NCBI GenBank assembly: GCA_947167215.1
Contig: CAMVHE010000028.1
Location: forward strand, 1 to 35,492
Source of the DNA: an uncultured Clostridia bacterium
GTDB taxonomy: Bacteria > Bacillota > Clostridia > Christensenellales > Aristaeellaceae
Direction: 5' to 3'
Length of the DNA: 35,492 nucleotides
Below are positions 24,267 through 32,899 of the stretch, piece after piece (within the stretch, counting starts at the first letter, position 1; every line of letters starts with the position of its first letter). The notes under the pieces were generated by a model, which saw only the letters and a program-made list of their open reading frames with translations, did no database searches and had not been told where the DNA came from. Both the position numbers and the translations under genes were made by a program.

Positions 24267-27200
24267 TTATACTCCCTTCTCGGAAAGAAAGCGGAATCCG
24301 TAGAAATCAAAATCCGAACCTGGCAGAAACACAAAGGTAACAGTGCATTCACCGCGAAGGACTGCAATATCAAAATACTGCACTCCCTTTTCTCCACCGG
24401 AAAAAGTACATAGGGACGTCTGTGTCTCCCCAGACGCATTTGTCACACGAATAGTGACCGCATGCTTTTCCGTACGTGCTTTTCCATCCAGTGCGAGCGT
24501 CAATGTTCCATCTTCCGGGAATTCCATGTTTTCAAAGACCAGGGAGACATTGTTCCCGATCCCTGTAATTGCAGTGCCTTCACGATGGAATGAATCACCA
24601 TAGATGGCATTTGCCTTTCCTGCTTCCGTGAATCGCCATGCTTTCAACTGCCTTGCAAAGGAAAAGCCCTTCAGATGGATCTTCCGGTCCATGCTGAAAC
24701 ACAGCGTATGAATGCCGGTAAGCACTTCCGGAAGATGATAGGTCTCAGGCTGATATACATTCCAAATGGAAGGCTTCTGATAGGGCAGTTCAGCCAGAAT
24801 ATGCCCGCCTTCATCGGGGACGCCATCCCAGAGGGTCAGCTGATAGGCCTTGTCATCCAGAGCAAATATCGGCAGTGTGATCTCATCCGATCCGACAGGG
24901 CCAAAGTCTACTGCAGAAAAGCCGGCCATGCTTTCTCCATCCCGGGCAAAGGCAATTCCCTTATCATTGCCGGCAGTTATCTCTCCGCGGCGTATATCGC
25001 TGAGCATACCTGGCACAAAACCATAAGGATCAAGGCCAACCGGCCCAAAGCCTTCAGCAGCTATTTCATAATAGGAAATGACACGGACATGATCGGCGCC
25101 GTTCTTCGCAGTAGCACGGAGATAGAACTGTCCGTCACCATTTACGCATACCCGGATCTGTTTTCCCGTCTTCTGAATAGCTGCCCCCGGGATCCTGACT
25201 CCCTGTGCATTAGTGACTGCAAAAGAGATTTCCTGCTCCATGGCATTTGCCGGAATAAGCGAATAGGAAAAGAAAGCTTCCGGCATTTCAGGCGTCAGCC
25301 GGGTTTCCGTCAGCGGTTTCAGCTCGATCCGACGGATATAGTGTTCATCTTCACCATGGTACTCCGGATGCAAATCCGTAAACATCCTCCGGTTCAGATA
25401 CTCCCTGGGAGCAATTACGTTTAGTTCCACAGACGCGGGAGAAAGGTCTTTCCCGGAAACTGTCACTGTAATCCTTCCGGCTTTCTTTCCTGCGCCGATC
25501 ATTGCCAGCGCTTTTCCGGAGAAAAGCCGCTTGCTGCTGGTCACGTAAGGATCCGGATCCGTGGGATCACCGTTGTCCATGCCAAGGAGTACCCCTTCTC
25601 CTTCTACCTTCACATGAACCCGGTTACATGCGTTTTCGACAGGATTTCCCTTCTCATCTGCCACTTCAATGGTCAGGAACGCAATATCCTGTTTTCCTCC
25701 CTGAAGAAGCTTGCGGTCCGCCTTTACTTTAATCGCAGCAGGTTCTCCGCTGGTTACCCGCATATCCGTGCAGAGTACATTGCCGGTTTCATCAAAACCA
25801 TACGCTGCAAGGATGCCAGGCTCAAAGGGGATTCTCCAGTATGCGGTTGCATGTTCCGGATCCTTCCTGTCCACATCCTGCATTCCAAAGGAGCGCCCGT
25901 TCAGAAACAGTTCCACCACTGCTGCATTGGTCATGACCGGGACATCGATCATCTGCCCGTCATTATGGTCCCAGCTGACCCCGATATGAATCATCGGGCT
26001 TTCTGTCCAGATGGACTGATACCAGTAGTAGGAATCCTTTGCAAAACCGGCAGTATCAACCTGGCCGAAATAACAGCTTCTCGTATGATAAGGAGTAGGT
26101 TCCCCGATATAGTCCGAGCCGGACCAGAGGAATTGCCCGAGCGTATAGGTCCTTGCCTCTTCTTCGACCCCCATCGCATACACATTCTGGGTTCCCCAGC
26201 TCGTCAGGCTGTTCATCAGAGAAGAACACTGCAGGTCTTCCTCCGACAGAATATGTGCGGACATTGGAAAATGATATATCCCTCTTGACTGCAGATGAGA
26301 ACCGGTTTCCGAACCATAAAGGACCCAGTCAGGATGCTCCGAATGATGGTCCTCATAATACTTTTCCGCATAATTGTATCCGGGAATCTTTACAATATCA
26401 GCACAGTTCTGGGATTCCTGCCAAGGCATATAGTTGCTTCCAAATGTCACAGGTGCGTGATCATCAAGAAGCCGGACGGCGTCCATGAGGCGCTTCACCC
26501 AGGGGGTTCCCCTCCCGTTTTCGGAAAGTTCCGGTATCTCATTACCAATTGACCAGAGAATCACGCAAGGATGGTTCCGGTCTCTGGTAATCCACTCGTA
26601 AACATTCTGTTCCCAGTTTTCTGCAAAGAACCGGGCATTGTCATAGCGTGTTTTGGGGATTTCCCACATATCAAAAGCCTCATCCACGACAAGCAGTCCC
26701 ATCTGGTCACAGAGATCCAGGAATGCCGATGCCGGAGGATTGTGGGACGTACGTATGGCATTTACCCCCATTTCCTTCATGATGCCCAGTTGCCGTCTGG
26801 CCGCCGCTTCATTAAAGGCTCCTCCCAGGATGCCAAGATCATGATGAAGACAGACCCCATGCATCTTTATATGCTTGCCATTCAGGAAAAAACCATCTTC
26901 CGGGGAAAAGTCGATTTTTCTGAAACCAAAGCTGATCTCCTGCGAATTATTCCCGCAATTAAGGCAGATCCTGTATTTCAGAGGATATTCAAGGGACCAT
27001 GTTTTTGCATTCCTGACTTCATACTCCCAATGAACATGGGTATCTGCGACAGCTGCTGTACCCTTCGTCAGCTCTGCTCCGGCAGGATCCAGCAGAATGA
27101 TTTCCACCGGCTCTTCTGAAACATCTGATTTTTCTGCTTTCAGAGCAACATGCCAGTCATCGCCTTCCCCTGTGGTCGTCACCTGGAGCGTATCCGGCAG

Positions 27201-27641
27201 CAGATAGGTTCCTTCATAAACTTCCAGATATACGTCCCTGAGGATTCCGGCACCGGAATACCATCTGGAATTGGGCGACAGATAGCGGACATGCACTGCA
27301 ACCTGATTATGGCCGGTATGAAGGTAATTCGAAATATTGACCCGAAACGCCGTATAGCCATAGTGATGCGTAAAAACCACCTGTCCGTTTACCAGGATAT
27401 CTGCATCCATATATATCCCGTCAAAGGATAAAATCCGCGTCAGCTGCGCATCCTTCTCATCTTCAATATACAAAGGGTGCAGATACCATCCATCCCCAGT
27501 GGCATACAGATCTTCTGTATGGGAGATCAGCCAGTCGTGCGGGACATGGATGTCATCCTTTTTGGTCATCAGGAAAGTAACATAGTCACAACCAGGCTTT
27601 AGCTGTGCAAATGACCATTCGTCGTTCCATAAAATACTCAT
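24267..27641 (-). CDS. Glycoside hydrolase family 2 (beta-galactosidase-like)
   Basis: This large 1124-residue enzyme has the GH2 order: jelly-roll N-domain (about 1-170), immunoglobulin-like domain, TIM barrel with RTSHNPPA, acid/base E368 in WSIGNE and nucleophile E445 in YGSETGS, then DUF4982-like and further beta-sandwich domains (AAIKVKADRKLLQGGKQDIAFLTIEV type), and a C-terminal carbohydrate-binding-like domain (about 990-1124). Annotation pipelines would call it beta-galactosidase. GH2 also includes beta-glucuronidase, mannosidase and arabinosidase, so the linkage is open; the context suggests a side chain of xylan. No signal peptide is present. ATG 27641 has GAGGGAG upstream. The frame extends to 27863, but this part contains the promoter and operator, so it is not translated. 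Confidence 0.88.
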   Translation of the reverse strand: MSILWNDEWSFAQLKPGCDYVTFLMTKKDDIHVPHDWLISHTEDLYATGDGWYLHPLYIEDEKDAQLTRILSFDGIYMDADILVNGQVVFTHHYGYTAFRVNISNYLHTGHNQVAVHVRYLSPNSRWYSGAGILRDVYLEVYEGTYLLPDTLQVTTTGEGDDWHVALKAEKSDVSEEPVEIILLDPAGAELTKGTAAVADTHVHWEYEVRNAKTWSLEYPLKYRICLNCGNNSQEISFGFRKIDFSPEDGFFLNGKHIKMHGVCLHHDLGILGGAFNEAAARRQLGIMKEMGVNAIRTSHNPPASAFLDLCDQMGLLVVDEAFDMWEIPKTRYDNARFFAENWEQNVYEWITRDRNHPCVILWSIGNEIPELSENGRGTPWVKRLMDAVRLLDDHAPVTFGSNYMPWQESQNCADIVKIPGYNYAEKYYEDHHSEHPDWVLYGSETGSHLQSRGIYHFPMSAHILSEEDLQCSSLMNSLTSWGTQNVYAMGVEEEARTYTLGQFLWSGSDYIGEPTPYHTRSCYFGQVDTAGFAKDSYYWYQSIWTESPMIHIGVSWDHNDGQMIDVPVMTNAAVVELFLNGRSFGMQDVDRKDPEHATAYWRIPFEPGILAAYGFDETGNVLCTDMRVTSGEPAAIKVKADRKLLQGGKQDIAFLTIEVADEKGNPVENACNRVHVKVEGEGVLLGMDNGDPTDPDPYVTSSKRLFSGKALAMIGAGKKAGRITVTVSGKDLSPASVELNVIAPREYLNRRMFTDLHPEYHGEDEHYIRRIELKPLTETRLTPEMPEAFFSYSLIPANAMEQEISFAVTNAQGVRIPGAAIQKTGKQIRVCVNGDGQFYLRATAKNGADHVRVISYYEIAAEGFGPVGLDPYGFVPGMLSDIRRGEITAGNDKGIAFARDGESMAGFSAVDFGPVGSDEITLPIFALDDKAYQLTLWDGVPDEGGHILAELPYQKPSIWNVYQPETYHLPEVLTGIHTLCFSMDRKIHLKGFSFARQLKAWRFTEAGKANAIYGDSFHREGTAITGIGNNVSLVFENMEFPEDGTLTLALDGKARTEKHAVTIRVTNASGETQTSLCTFSGGEKGVQYFDIAVLRGECTVTFVFLPGSDFDFYGFRFLSEKGV

Positions 27642-27713
27642 AAAAACTCCCTCGTGATATGAATCAAAAGCATGTTTTCTGTCCGATGGAAAAGACCGCT
27701 TGTCTTTCCGGAC

Positions 27714-27725
27714 ATTAACGTTAAT
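27714..27725. promoter_or_regulatory. Perfect palindrome overlapping the GH operon promoter (likely repressor operator)
   Basis: ATTAACGTTAAT is a 12-bp perfect palindrome with central CG, a pattern typical of LacI-family sites. It overlaps the last two bases of the -10 box and the expected transcription start, where bound protein would block initiation. No LacI-type gene lies in the window. Confidence 0.65.
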
Positions 27726-27751
27726 TATATGCAAAGCCCTTTTAAACGCAA
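27724..27751 (-). promoter_or_regulatory. Promoter of the GH2-MBL-GH39-GH67 operon
   Basis: TTGCGT (27751-27746), a 16-base spacer and a perfect TATAAT (27729-27724) precede the GH2 start by about 85 bases. The palindrome described separately starts in this -10 box. Confidence 0.7.
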
Positions 27752-27972
27752 GTAAAAAATGAATCTTTTGCAGAATATATTCCTTCCTGAATCTTCTGAA
27801 TATCAGAACTGCCTTCGTTCTATGAGCGGAGTGGAATAACATAAAATATATCTTTTTTCGCACAAAAAGCGAAAGAAACTATGTTATAAAGAATGTCAAA
27901 AATTATTAACAAAAAAGCAATTGTTTCCATTCCGGTTCGGTGCATATTGACTTAAAAACAAGAAATATCCTC
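27752..27972. other. Intergenic region between the divergent xylan operons
   Basis: No gene is supported. The minus-strand frame that continues from GH2 to 27863 lies upstream of the operon promoter and lacks a ribosome binding site. The rest is AT-rich with no further palindrome like the one at 27714. Confidence 0.45.
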
Positions 27973-28001
27973 TTGCATAATGACGGCATGTCATCTATAA
28001 T
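27973..28001 (+). promoter_or_regulatory. Promoter of the lplBC/binding-protein operon with a dyad in the spacer
   Basis: TTGCAT (27973-27978), 17 bases and TATAAT (27996-28001) form a good sigma-A promoter. The spacer contains ATGAC-5-GTCAT (27980-27994), an inverted repeat that could be a regulator site distinct from the GH operon palindrome. Confidence 0.75.
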
Positions 28002-28122
28002 ATGTTACAATTCAGTTCAAAAGAATGTGTCGTTATTATCGTACTGTCTGAATCAATGTGAAATGGTACCATATTGAACAATCTCTTGAACGGAATAAAT
28101 AATGAGAATGGAGGGATTACTC

Positions 28123-29091
28123 TTGAAAAGTGCCAAAGCTGCGGGAGTGGCGAAGAATAGCAGGCATACAGGAGGTTTTTCATGGAAAACCTATCTGCGC
28201 AGATACTGGACCCTTTATCTGCTGCTTGTCCTGCCTATTGCATTCTTCATCATCTTCCGATATGCGCCGATGGCATATATCCTTGGCGCCTTCAAAAAGA
28301 ACAACATCATCAAACCACCGTGGCAGGTAGAATGGGCAAAAAATCACGGCTTCGAATTCTTTATCAAGGCTTTCAAGGACCGTGACTTTCTGAATGCACT
28401 CAAAAATACACTCGTGCTCAATCTTCTTGACCTGCTTTGCGGATTCCCTGCCCCAATCATTATTGCCCTGTTACTGAACGAACTTACTTTCAAGCGTTTC
28501 AAAAAAATCACCCAGACGATTCTCTACCTTCCGCACTTCCTCAGCTGGATCATTATCTCCGGCCTTGCTCTTCGCCTGCTGGCGGATAATGATGGTCTTC
28601 TGAATATTCTTTATAAACAGCTCAGTGGAGGAACTTCCCTTCCATTCCTCAGCAACACGACATGGTGGGTTGGCACCTATATCGTGCTGGGTATTTGGAA
28701 GGAAGCAGGATGGGGCACCATCATTTATCTGGCAGCCTTAACCGGCATCAGTCCCGAACTGTACGAAGCCGCTGCTGTTGACGGTGCCGGAAGACTCCGG
28801 AGAATATGGCATGTAACCCTGCCAGGACTTCGTCCCACCATTATTACCCTTTTGATCATGAACCTCGGACGGATTCTCGGTTCTGAATTCGACCGTCCTC
28901 TGGCTCTCAGCAACCGTCTGGTAACGGACGTATCAAATGTTATTTCCATTTATGTTTACCAGCGTGGTATCCAGGGCAGCCAGTTCTCTCTGACCACCGC
29001 TGTCGGTCTGTTCCAGAGTGTTGTCGGCGTAATCTTCCTGCTTGGTGCAAACAGCCTCGCCAAGAAAGTCGGCGAGCGCGGCATTATGTAA
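28123..29091 (+). CDS. lplB: Aldouronate-type ABC transporter permease (LplB-like)
   Basis: The roughly 322-residue CUT1-family permease is one half of a sugar importer channel. The N-terminal segment LRRYWTLYLLLVLPIAFFIIFRYAPM is typical of LplB, and the EAA loop reads ELYEAAAVDGAGRLRRIWHVTLPGL, which contacts the ATPase. Six hydrophobic helices are visible. The likely start is TTG at 28123, seven bases after GGAGGG; ATGs at 28102 and 28108 overlap or precede this site. It heads an operon divergent from the glucuronoxylan glycosidases, so aldouronates (glucuronic acid-substituted xylo-oligosaccharides) are the probable substrate. An ATPase gene is absent; relatives use a shared MsmX-type ATPase. 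Confidence 0.92.
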   Translation: MKSAKAAGVAKNSRHTGGFSWKTYLRRYWTLYLLLVLPIAFFIIFRYAPMAYILGAFKKNNIIKPPWQVEWAKNHGFEFFIKAFKDRDFLNALKNTLVLNLLDLLCGFPAPIIIALLLNELTFKRFKKITQTILYLPHFLSWIIISGLALRLLADNDGLLNILYKQLSGGTSLPFLSNTTWWVGTYIVLGIWKEAGWGTIIYLAALTGISPELYEAAAVDGAGRLRRIWHVTLPGLRPTIITLLIMNLGRILGSEFDRPLALSNRLVTDVSNVISIYVYQRGIQGSQFSLTTAVGLFQSVVGVIFLLGANSLAKKVGERGIM

Positions 29092-29104
29092 GGAGGGATG
29101 AAGG

Positions 29105-29977
29105 ATGATTAAATCTAAAACAACAAAAGTCGGCGATATCATCATCGCGATCATCTGCTTCATTCTGATGTTTATCTGCCTTGTTCCCATGCTCAACGTA
29201 CTGGCACGATCCTTCTCCTCATCAGAAGCACTTATCCGTAACGAAGTGCTGCTCTGGCCAAAGGGCTGGAATCTTGACGCCTATACTACCGTTCTGAAAG
29301 ATGCAAAGTATGTCCACTCCCTGTGGTATACTGCACTTCTCACTGTCGGATGCACCATAATCTCCATGCTCATGACGATCATGTGCGCATATCCGTTGAC
29401 GTATGACAATCTGAAAGGCGGCAAAATCCTGAACGGCATCATCGTCTTCACGATGTACTTCTCCGCCGGTACCATACCGCACTATCTGCTTCTGCGCGGT
29501 CTTGGAATGCTTGATACCGTCTGGGTTCTGGTATTGCCCAGCTGCCTCAGCGTTTACAACATGATTATCATGCGCAGCTTTTTCTACGGGGTCCCTGAAT
29601 CACTTCGTGAGGCCGCAGAAATCGATGGCGCCGGTCCGGTTCGGACGCTGGTGCAGATTTATCTCCCGCTCTCTACTTCCGTGCTTGCCACCCTCGCACT
29701 GTTCTATGCAGTCGGTCGTTGGAACGGTTTCTCCGATGCACTGATGTACATCAAAAAGAGAGAGGATCTCTGGCCGATTCAGCTGCTGCTCTACAACATC
29801 CTGCAGAATACCACTTCCGTGGAAATCGCCACCCAGGAGGGCTTCTCTTCTCCAGGTGTTGGTGAAACCCTCAAGATGGCGACTGTCATGTTTGCTACGG
29901 TTCCGATTCTTCTGGTTTATCCGTGGCTGCAGCGCTACTTCGTTACCGGTGTTACCATCGGTGCCGTCAAGGGTTAA
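29105..29977 (+). CDS. lplC: Aldouronate-type ABC transporter permease (LplC/YtcP-like)
   Basis: This 290-residue second channel half has the YtcP/LplC start, VGDIIIAIICFILMFICLVPMLNVLARSFSS, and the EAA loop ESLREAAEIDGAGPVRTLVQIYLPLS. The C-terminus ends with the family pattern PWLQRYFVTGVTIGAVKG. Six membrane helices are likely. The ATG at 29105 has AGGAGGG seven bases upstream; the ATG at 29098 runs straight into a stop. It begins 13 bases after lplB and precedes the binding protein gene by 49 bases that include a short hairpin. Confidence 0.94.
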   Translation: MIKSKTTKVGDIIIAIICFILMFICLVPMLNVLARSFSSSEALIRNEVLLWPKGWNLDAYTTVLKDAKYVHSLWYTALLTVGCTIISMLMTIMCAYPLTYDNLKGGKILNGIIVFTMYFSAGTIPHYLLLRGLGMLDTVWVLVLPSCLSVYNMIIMRSFFYGVPESLREAAEIDGAGPVRTLVQIYLPLSTSVLATLALFYAVGRWNGFSDALMYIKKREDLWPIQLLLYNILQNTTSVEIATQEGFSSPGVGETLKMATVMFATVPILLVYPWLQRYFVTGVTIGAVKG

Positions 29978-29988
29978 TCCTGTTACCC

Positions 29989-30002
29989 AGGGCTTATGCC
30001 CT
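29989..30002 (+). other. Short intercistronic hairpin before the binding protein gene
   Basis: AGGGC-TTAT-GCCCT forms a 5-bp stem eight bases ahead of the AAAGGAGGA ribosome binding site. It may protect the 5' end of a processed binding-protein mRNA. Confidence 0.4.
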
Positions 30003-30026
30003 AAATAATAAAAGGAGGAAAATTCT

Positions 30027-31637
30027 ATGAAACGTATCCTTTCCATTGGTCTGGCGTTGCTGATGCTGGCTATGCTGTTCACGGTCTCCGCATTTGCAGA
30101 GGAACTCGTAGACGGCAAATTTGCCACTCCCCACAAGATCACCGTAGAGGTCTTTGACCGTAAAAACGACGGTCATCCGGACCCGACTACCAGTGTCTGG
30201 GCTGAGTATATCAAAAAAGGTATGCTCGAAAAGTACAATGTAGAAGTTGAATTTGTTGGCGTTTATCGTTGGAATGAGGTCCAGGACCTGAACAACCTGC
30301 TCGCCGCAAATGATGCTCCTGACATCTGCGTAACCTATGATATGCCCACTATTCTCGCCTATGCGGATATGGGTGCCGTAACCGATATCGCTCCGTATCT
30401 GAGCCAGTACAAGGACCAGCTTCCTAACCTCTGGAATCAGCTCGGTGACTACAATATCTATTATGACCAGGATCCGGAAACCGGCGTTCTCTGGGATATT
30501 GAAGCCAAACTGGTTAACAATGCACGTATCAACACCTTCATCCGTAAAGACTGGCTCGATAAGCTGGGAATGCCGCTCCCGACGACGCTTGAAGAGTTTG
30601 AAGCCTGCCTGATTGCCTTCCGTGACAATGCAGAACTTCTGCTTGGTGCTGATGCCGCCCGCATGACTCCCTATTCTACTAGCTATGATGTTTCCTGGCG
30701 TAACAACACGCTGGCAGTCTCCTTCATCGACAACGATATTACCGATGAAGACCTGTATATCTACGGTTATGATGACCGTCAGACCCTGCTGCCCGGATTC
30801 AAAGAGGGCATCCGCGTCCTGAACAAATGGTATAACGAAGGCCTCATCTGGAAGGATTTCGCACTGTATGGCTCCGGTGATACCACCGAAGACAACATGA
30901 TGAAAGCCGGCTTCGTTGGTGCTTTCATCCACAACTACGACTATCCTTTCCGTGGAGACCAGGATTCCATTATTGCCAACCTCAAGCGCAATGTTGGTGA
31001 AGATGCCACCTATGTTGCAGTCGACTGCTTCAAGAACAATGCCGGCGTCTATCGGAAGTATCTGTCGGATACCGTAGACCGCAAGGTATTCCTCCCCGCC
31101 ACCAATGATGAAGTTCTGGCAAGCCTGCTTTACCTCGATTTCATCTCTTCTCCTGAAACCATTCTCTATCTGCAGACAGGCGTTGAAGGAATCAACCATG
31201 TCCGCAACGAGGACGGTGCCTATGTAATGCAGACAATCCCGACCGGCACTGAGAATTCTGATTACATCATCAGCAGCCCGTCCAACATCGACTTCACCAT
31301 TACCAACAATGGTCTGAACCTCGGTGAATACACTCAGGTATCTTTCGCTTATACCTATCCGGGTATCGATCCTCAGCTGATGATTGATGCTTACAACATC
31401 GCCATGAACGAAGGCCGTGTTCCTGCCCACTTCAGCCTGCCGGCAATTGAAGCCGAGAGCGGCGTAGGCACCAGCCTTAGCGAAAAGCGCAACACCTTCC
31501 TGAACAAGGCAATTGTTGCTCCTGTTGACCAGTTTGACGCTGTATGGGATGCCGGTGTCGCCGACTACATGTCCTCCGGCGGACAGGCAATCATGGATGA
31601 GCGCGCTGAAAAGCTTGCCCAGTACTATGGCAAATAA
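30027..31637 (+). CDS. lplA: Aldouronate-type ABC transporter substrate-binding protein (LplA-like)
   Basis: The 536-residue binding protein captures an oligosaccharide outside the membrane for LplBC. Its length and segments such as DWLDKLGMPLPTTLEEFEACLIAF fit the LplA group of extracellular binding proteins. The signal peptide MKRILSIGLALLMLAMLF ends VSAFA-EE, a signal peptidase I site with no lipobox cysteine, although Firmicute LplA proteins are normally lipoproteins. In-frame stretches rich in preferred codons and an AAAGGAGGA site point to high expression. Aldouronate specificity is inferred from the divergent GH67/GH39 operon. A strong terminator follows. Confidence 0.92.
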   Translation: MKRILSIGLALLMLAMLFTVSAFAEELVDGKFATPHKITVEVFDRKNDGHPDPTTSVWAEYIKKGMLEKYNVEVEFVGVYRWNEVQDLNNLLAANDAPDICVTYDMPTILAYADMGAVTDIAPYLSQYKDQLPNLWNQLGDYNIYYDQDPETGVLWDIEAKLVNNARINTFIRKDWLDKLGMPLPTTLEEFEACLIAFRDNAELLLGADAARMTPYSTSYDVSWRNNTLAVSFIDNDITDEDLYIYGYDDRQTLLPGFKEGIRVLNKWYNEGLIWKDFALYGSGDTTEDNMMKAGFVGAFIHNYDYPFRGDQDSIIANLKRNVGEDATYVAVDCFKNNAGVYRKYLSDTVDRKVFLPATNDEVLASLLYLDFISSPETILYLQTGVEGINHVRNEDGAYVMQTIPTGTENSDYIISSPSNIDFTITNNGLNLGEYTQVSFAYTYPGIDPQLMIDAYNIAMNEGRVPAHFSLPAIEAESGVGTSLSEKRNTFLNKAIVAPVDQFDAVWDAGVADYMSSGGQAIMDERAEKLAQYYGK

Positions 31638-31654
31638 TCCTTAATCATTCTTTC

Positions 31655-31684
31655 AACTGTCACGCTCAGCGTGACAGTTTTTTT
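31655..31684 (+). terminator. Intrinsic terminator of the lpl operon
   Basis: AACTGTCACGC (31655-31665), loop TCA and GCGTGACAGTT (31669-31679) form an 11-bp stem followed by a seven-T run (31678-31684). Confidence 0.93.
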
Positions 31685-31695
31685 GTATTCTCAAA

Positions 31696-31724
31696 TTGAC
31701 ATTCTTCCATATTGACAGTATACT
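31696..31724 (+). promoter_or_regulatory. Consensus-like promoter upstream of the acetylesterase gene
   Basis: A perfect TTGACA (31696-31701), 17 bases and TATACT (31719-31724) lie just after the lpl terminator. It would give the esterase its own transcript with a leader of about 270 bases. Confidence 0.75.
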
Positions 31725-31998
31725 TCTGAATCTGCGAATGCAAATGATTCCAGCGATCCGGTTCTTGAATCCGATCTATTCATGCTGATTAATTCTGCTT
31801 ATCAACCTGGTCCATTTTCCCTCCTGACTTTTTGTTTTTCAAAACCATGGAGTTCAGATTTGCAGGCTTGTAACAATAGCTTTTTCTAATGTGTATTTCT
31901 TGTTCTCATTCACCCACCATGATCAGCAATCCAGCAGTAATCATTCTCTTCCGAAATCTGGTTTTTTTGCAGACAGATATTATACAGGAGGTTTATTT
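31725..31998 (+). other. Long leader or intergenic stretch before the acetylesterase
   Basis: No gene is supported in these 270 bases. The frame of the esterase is open back to 31891 but lacks a ribosome binding site there. A second promoter closer to the gene cannot be excluded. I recognise no riboswitch. Confidence 0.4.
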
Positions 31999-32718
31999 AT
32001 GCCATCCATCTACCTGATCGGTGACTCCACCGTTGACAGCAATCAAGGGCCTATCCGTGGCTGGGGCTGGGCACTTCCTAATTATTTCCACTCAGACATT
32101 TCTTTCTTTAATCACGCCAAATGTGGCTGCAGTACCCGCAGTTTTTGGGAAGAAAAACGTTTCGAACCAGTTTACCGCGATCTTTCTGTCGGAGACGCAC
32201 TCCTCATCCAATTCGGTCATAATGACGAAAAAGATGACGAACGCCACACTGACCCTGGCACGTCCTATACCGAGAATCTTCTTCGTTATTGTCATATGGC
32301 TGAAGAGAAGGGTGCAACCCCCATTCTTTTAACGCCTGTTTGCCGCCGATATTTCTCCGGCAGCAACAGTCTGCTGTACACCCACGGTGAGTACGCTCTG
32401 GCAGTTCGTACGCTTTCCAAGAAGGAAAACATTCCTCTTTGTGATCTGAAATCAGCTTCCCGGGAGCTGTTCCTCCGTCTTGGGCCCGACTTAACAGAAC
32501 AGCTTTTCTGTTGTCTTGCTCCAGGAGAGCATCCTGCCTACCCCGAAGGACATATTGACTACACTCATTTTAATGAGACAGGCGCCTTTGTTATCGCCTA
32601 TCTTGTTTCCAATCTTCTATCTGCTCATCCCTACTTTGAAAACATACTGCTCCACCATGACCTCCGGCAAAAAACGGTCCGCGAAAACACCCCCTCCGCT
32701 TTCCATCCATTCTTCTGA
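31999..32718 (+). CDS. SGNH acetylesterase, CE12-like (rhamnogalacturonan or xylan acetylesterase)
   Basis: The 239-residue esterase has the SGNH blocks: GDSTV with nucleophile S10, GHND with N75 and D187-x-x-H190 in IDYTHFN, which completes the triad. This set with GDSTV and DYTHFN is typical of CE12, which covers rhamnogalacturonan, pectin and xylan acetylesterases. Next to an aldouronate importer and xylan enzymes, removal of acetyl groups from imported xylo-oligosaccharides is the likely role. The ATG at 31999 has AGGAGG about eight bases upstream; earlier frame lacks family similarity. There is no signal peptide, so the enzyme is cytoplasmic. It has its own promoter. Confidence 0.9.
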   Translation: MPSIYLIGDSTVDSNQGPIRGWGWALPNYFHSDISFFNHAKCGCSTRSFWEEKRFEPVYRDLSVGDALLIQFGHNDEKDDERHTDPGTSYTENLLRYCHMAEEKGATPILLTPVCRRYFSGSNSLLYTHGEYALAVRTLSKKENIPLCDLKSASRELFLRLGPDLTEQLFCCLAPGEHPAYPEGHIDYTHFNETGAFVIAYLVSNLLSAHPYFENILLHHDLRQKTVRENTPSAFHPFF

Positions 32719-32764
32719 TATCTGCATCATCTCCATGTTTGCAAATACCGGATTGCAATTTTAC

Positions 32765-32805
32765 AAAAAAATCTGCAGGCAGATGCCATTACATCCGTCC
32801 TGCAG
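32765..32805 (-). terminator. Terminator for the hyperacidic protein gene
   Basis: On the minus strand CTGCAGG (32805-32799) and CCTGCAG (32779-32773) pair, with inner CGGATG/CATCTG pairs, followed by a seven-T run at 32771-32765. It is in the right place to end the leftward transcript from 33436 and may also serve the convergent esterase gene. Confidence 0.75.
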
Positions 32806-32841
32806 ACAATCCAAAAGCTTTTAAACCATAAAGCCTGCCTT

Positions 32842-32879
32842 CTGAATTCATAAAGCTCTTCTACAGAGTAAGAATTCAG
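32842..32879. repeat. Inverted repeat downstream of the hyperacidic gene
   Basis: CTGAATTC (32842-32849) and GAATTCAG (32872-32879) are perfect arms with inner CTCT/AGAG, only 20 bases beyond the stop at 32900. No T-run follows. It may be a 3' stabilising hairpin. Confidence 0.5.
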
Positions 32880-32899
32880 GAGTTTTCGTTTATGGATTA

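Noticed and set aside
27642..27863. N-terminal extension of the GH2 protein
   Set aside because: The extension has no ribosome binding site and covers the promoter and operator. The GH2 fold starts at MSILWNDEWS with a good site before it.
29994..31430. 478-codon open frame on the minus strand
   Set aside because: It is fully antisense to the LplA-like gene, which has a signal peptide, ribosome binding site and family similarity. Long antisense frames arise from its codon bias.
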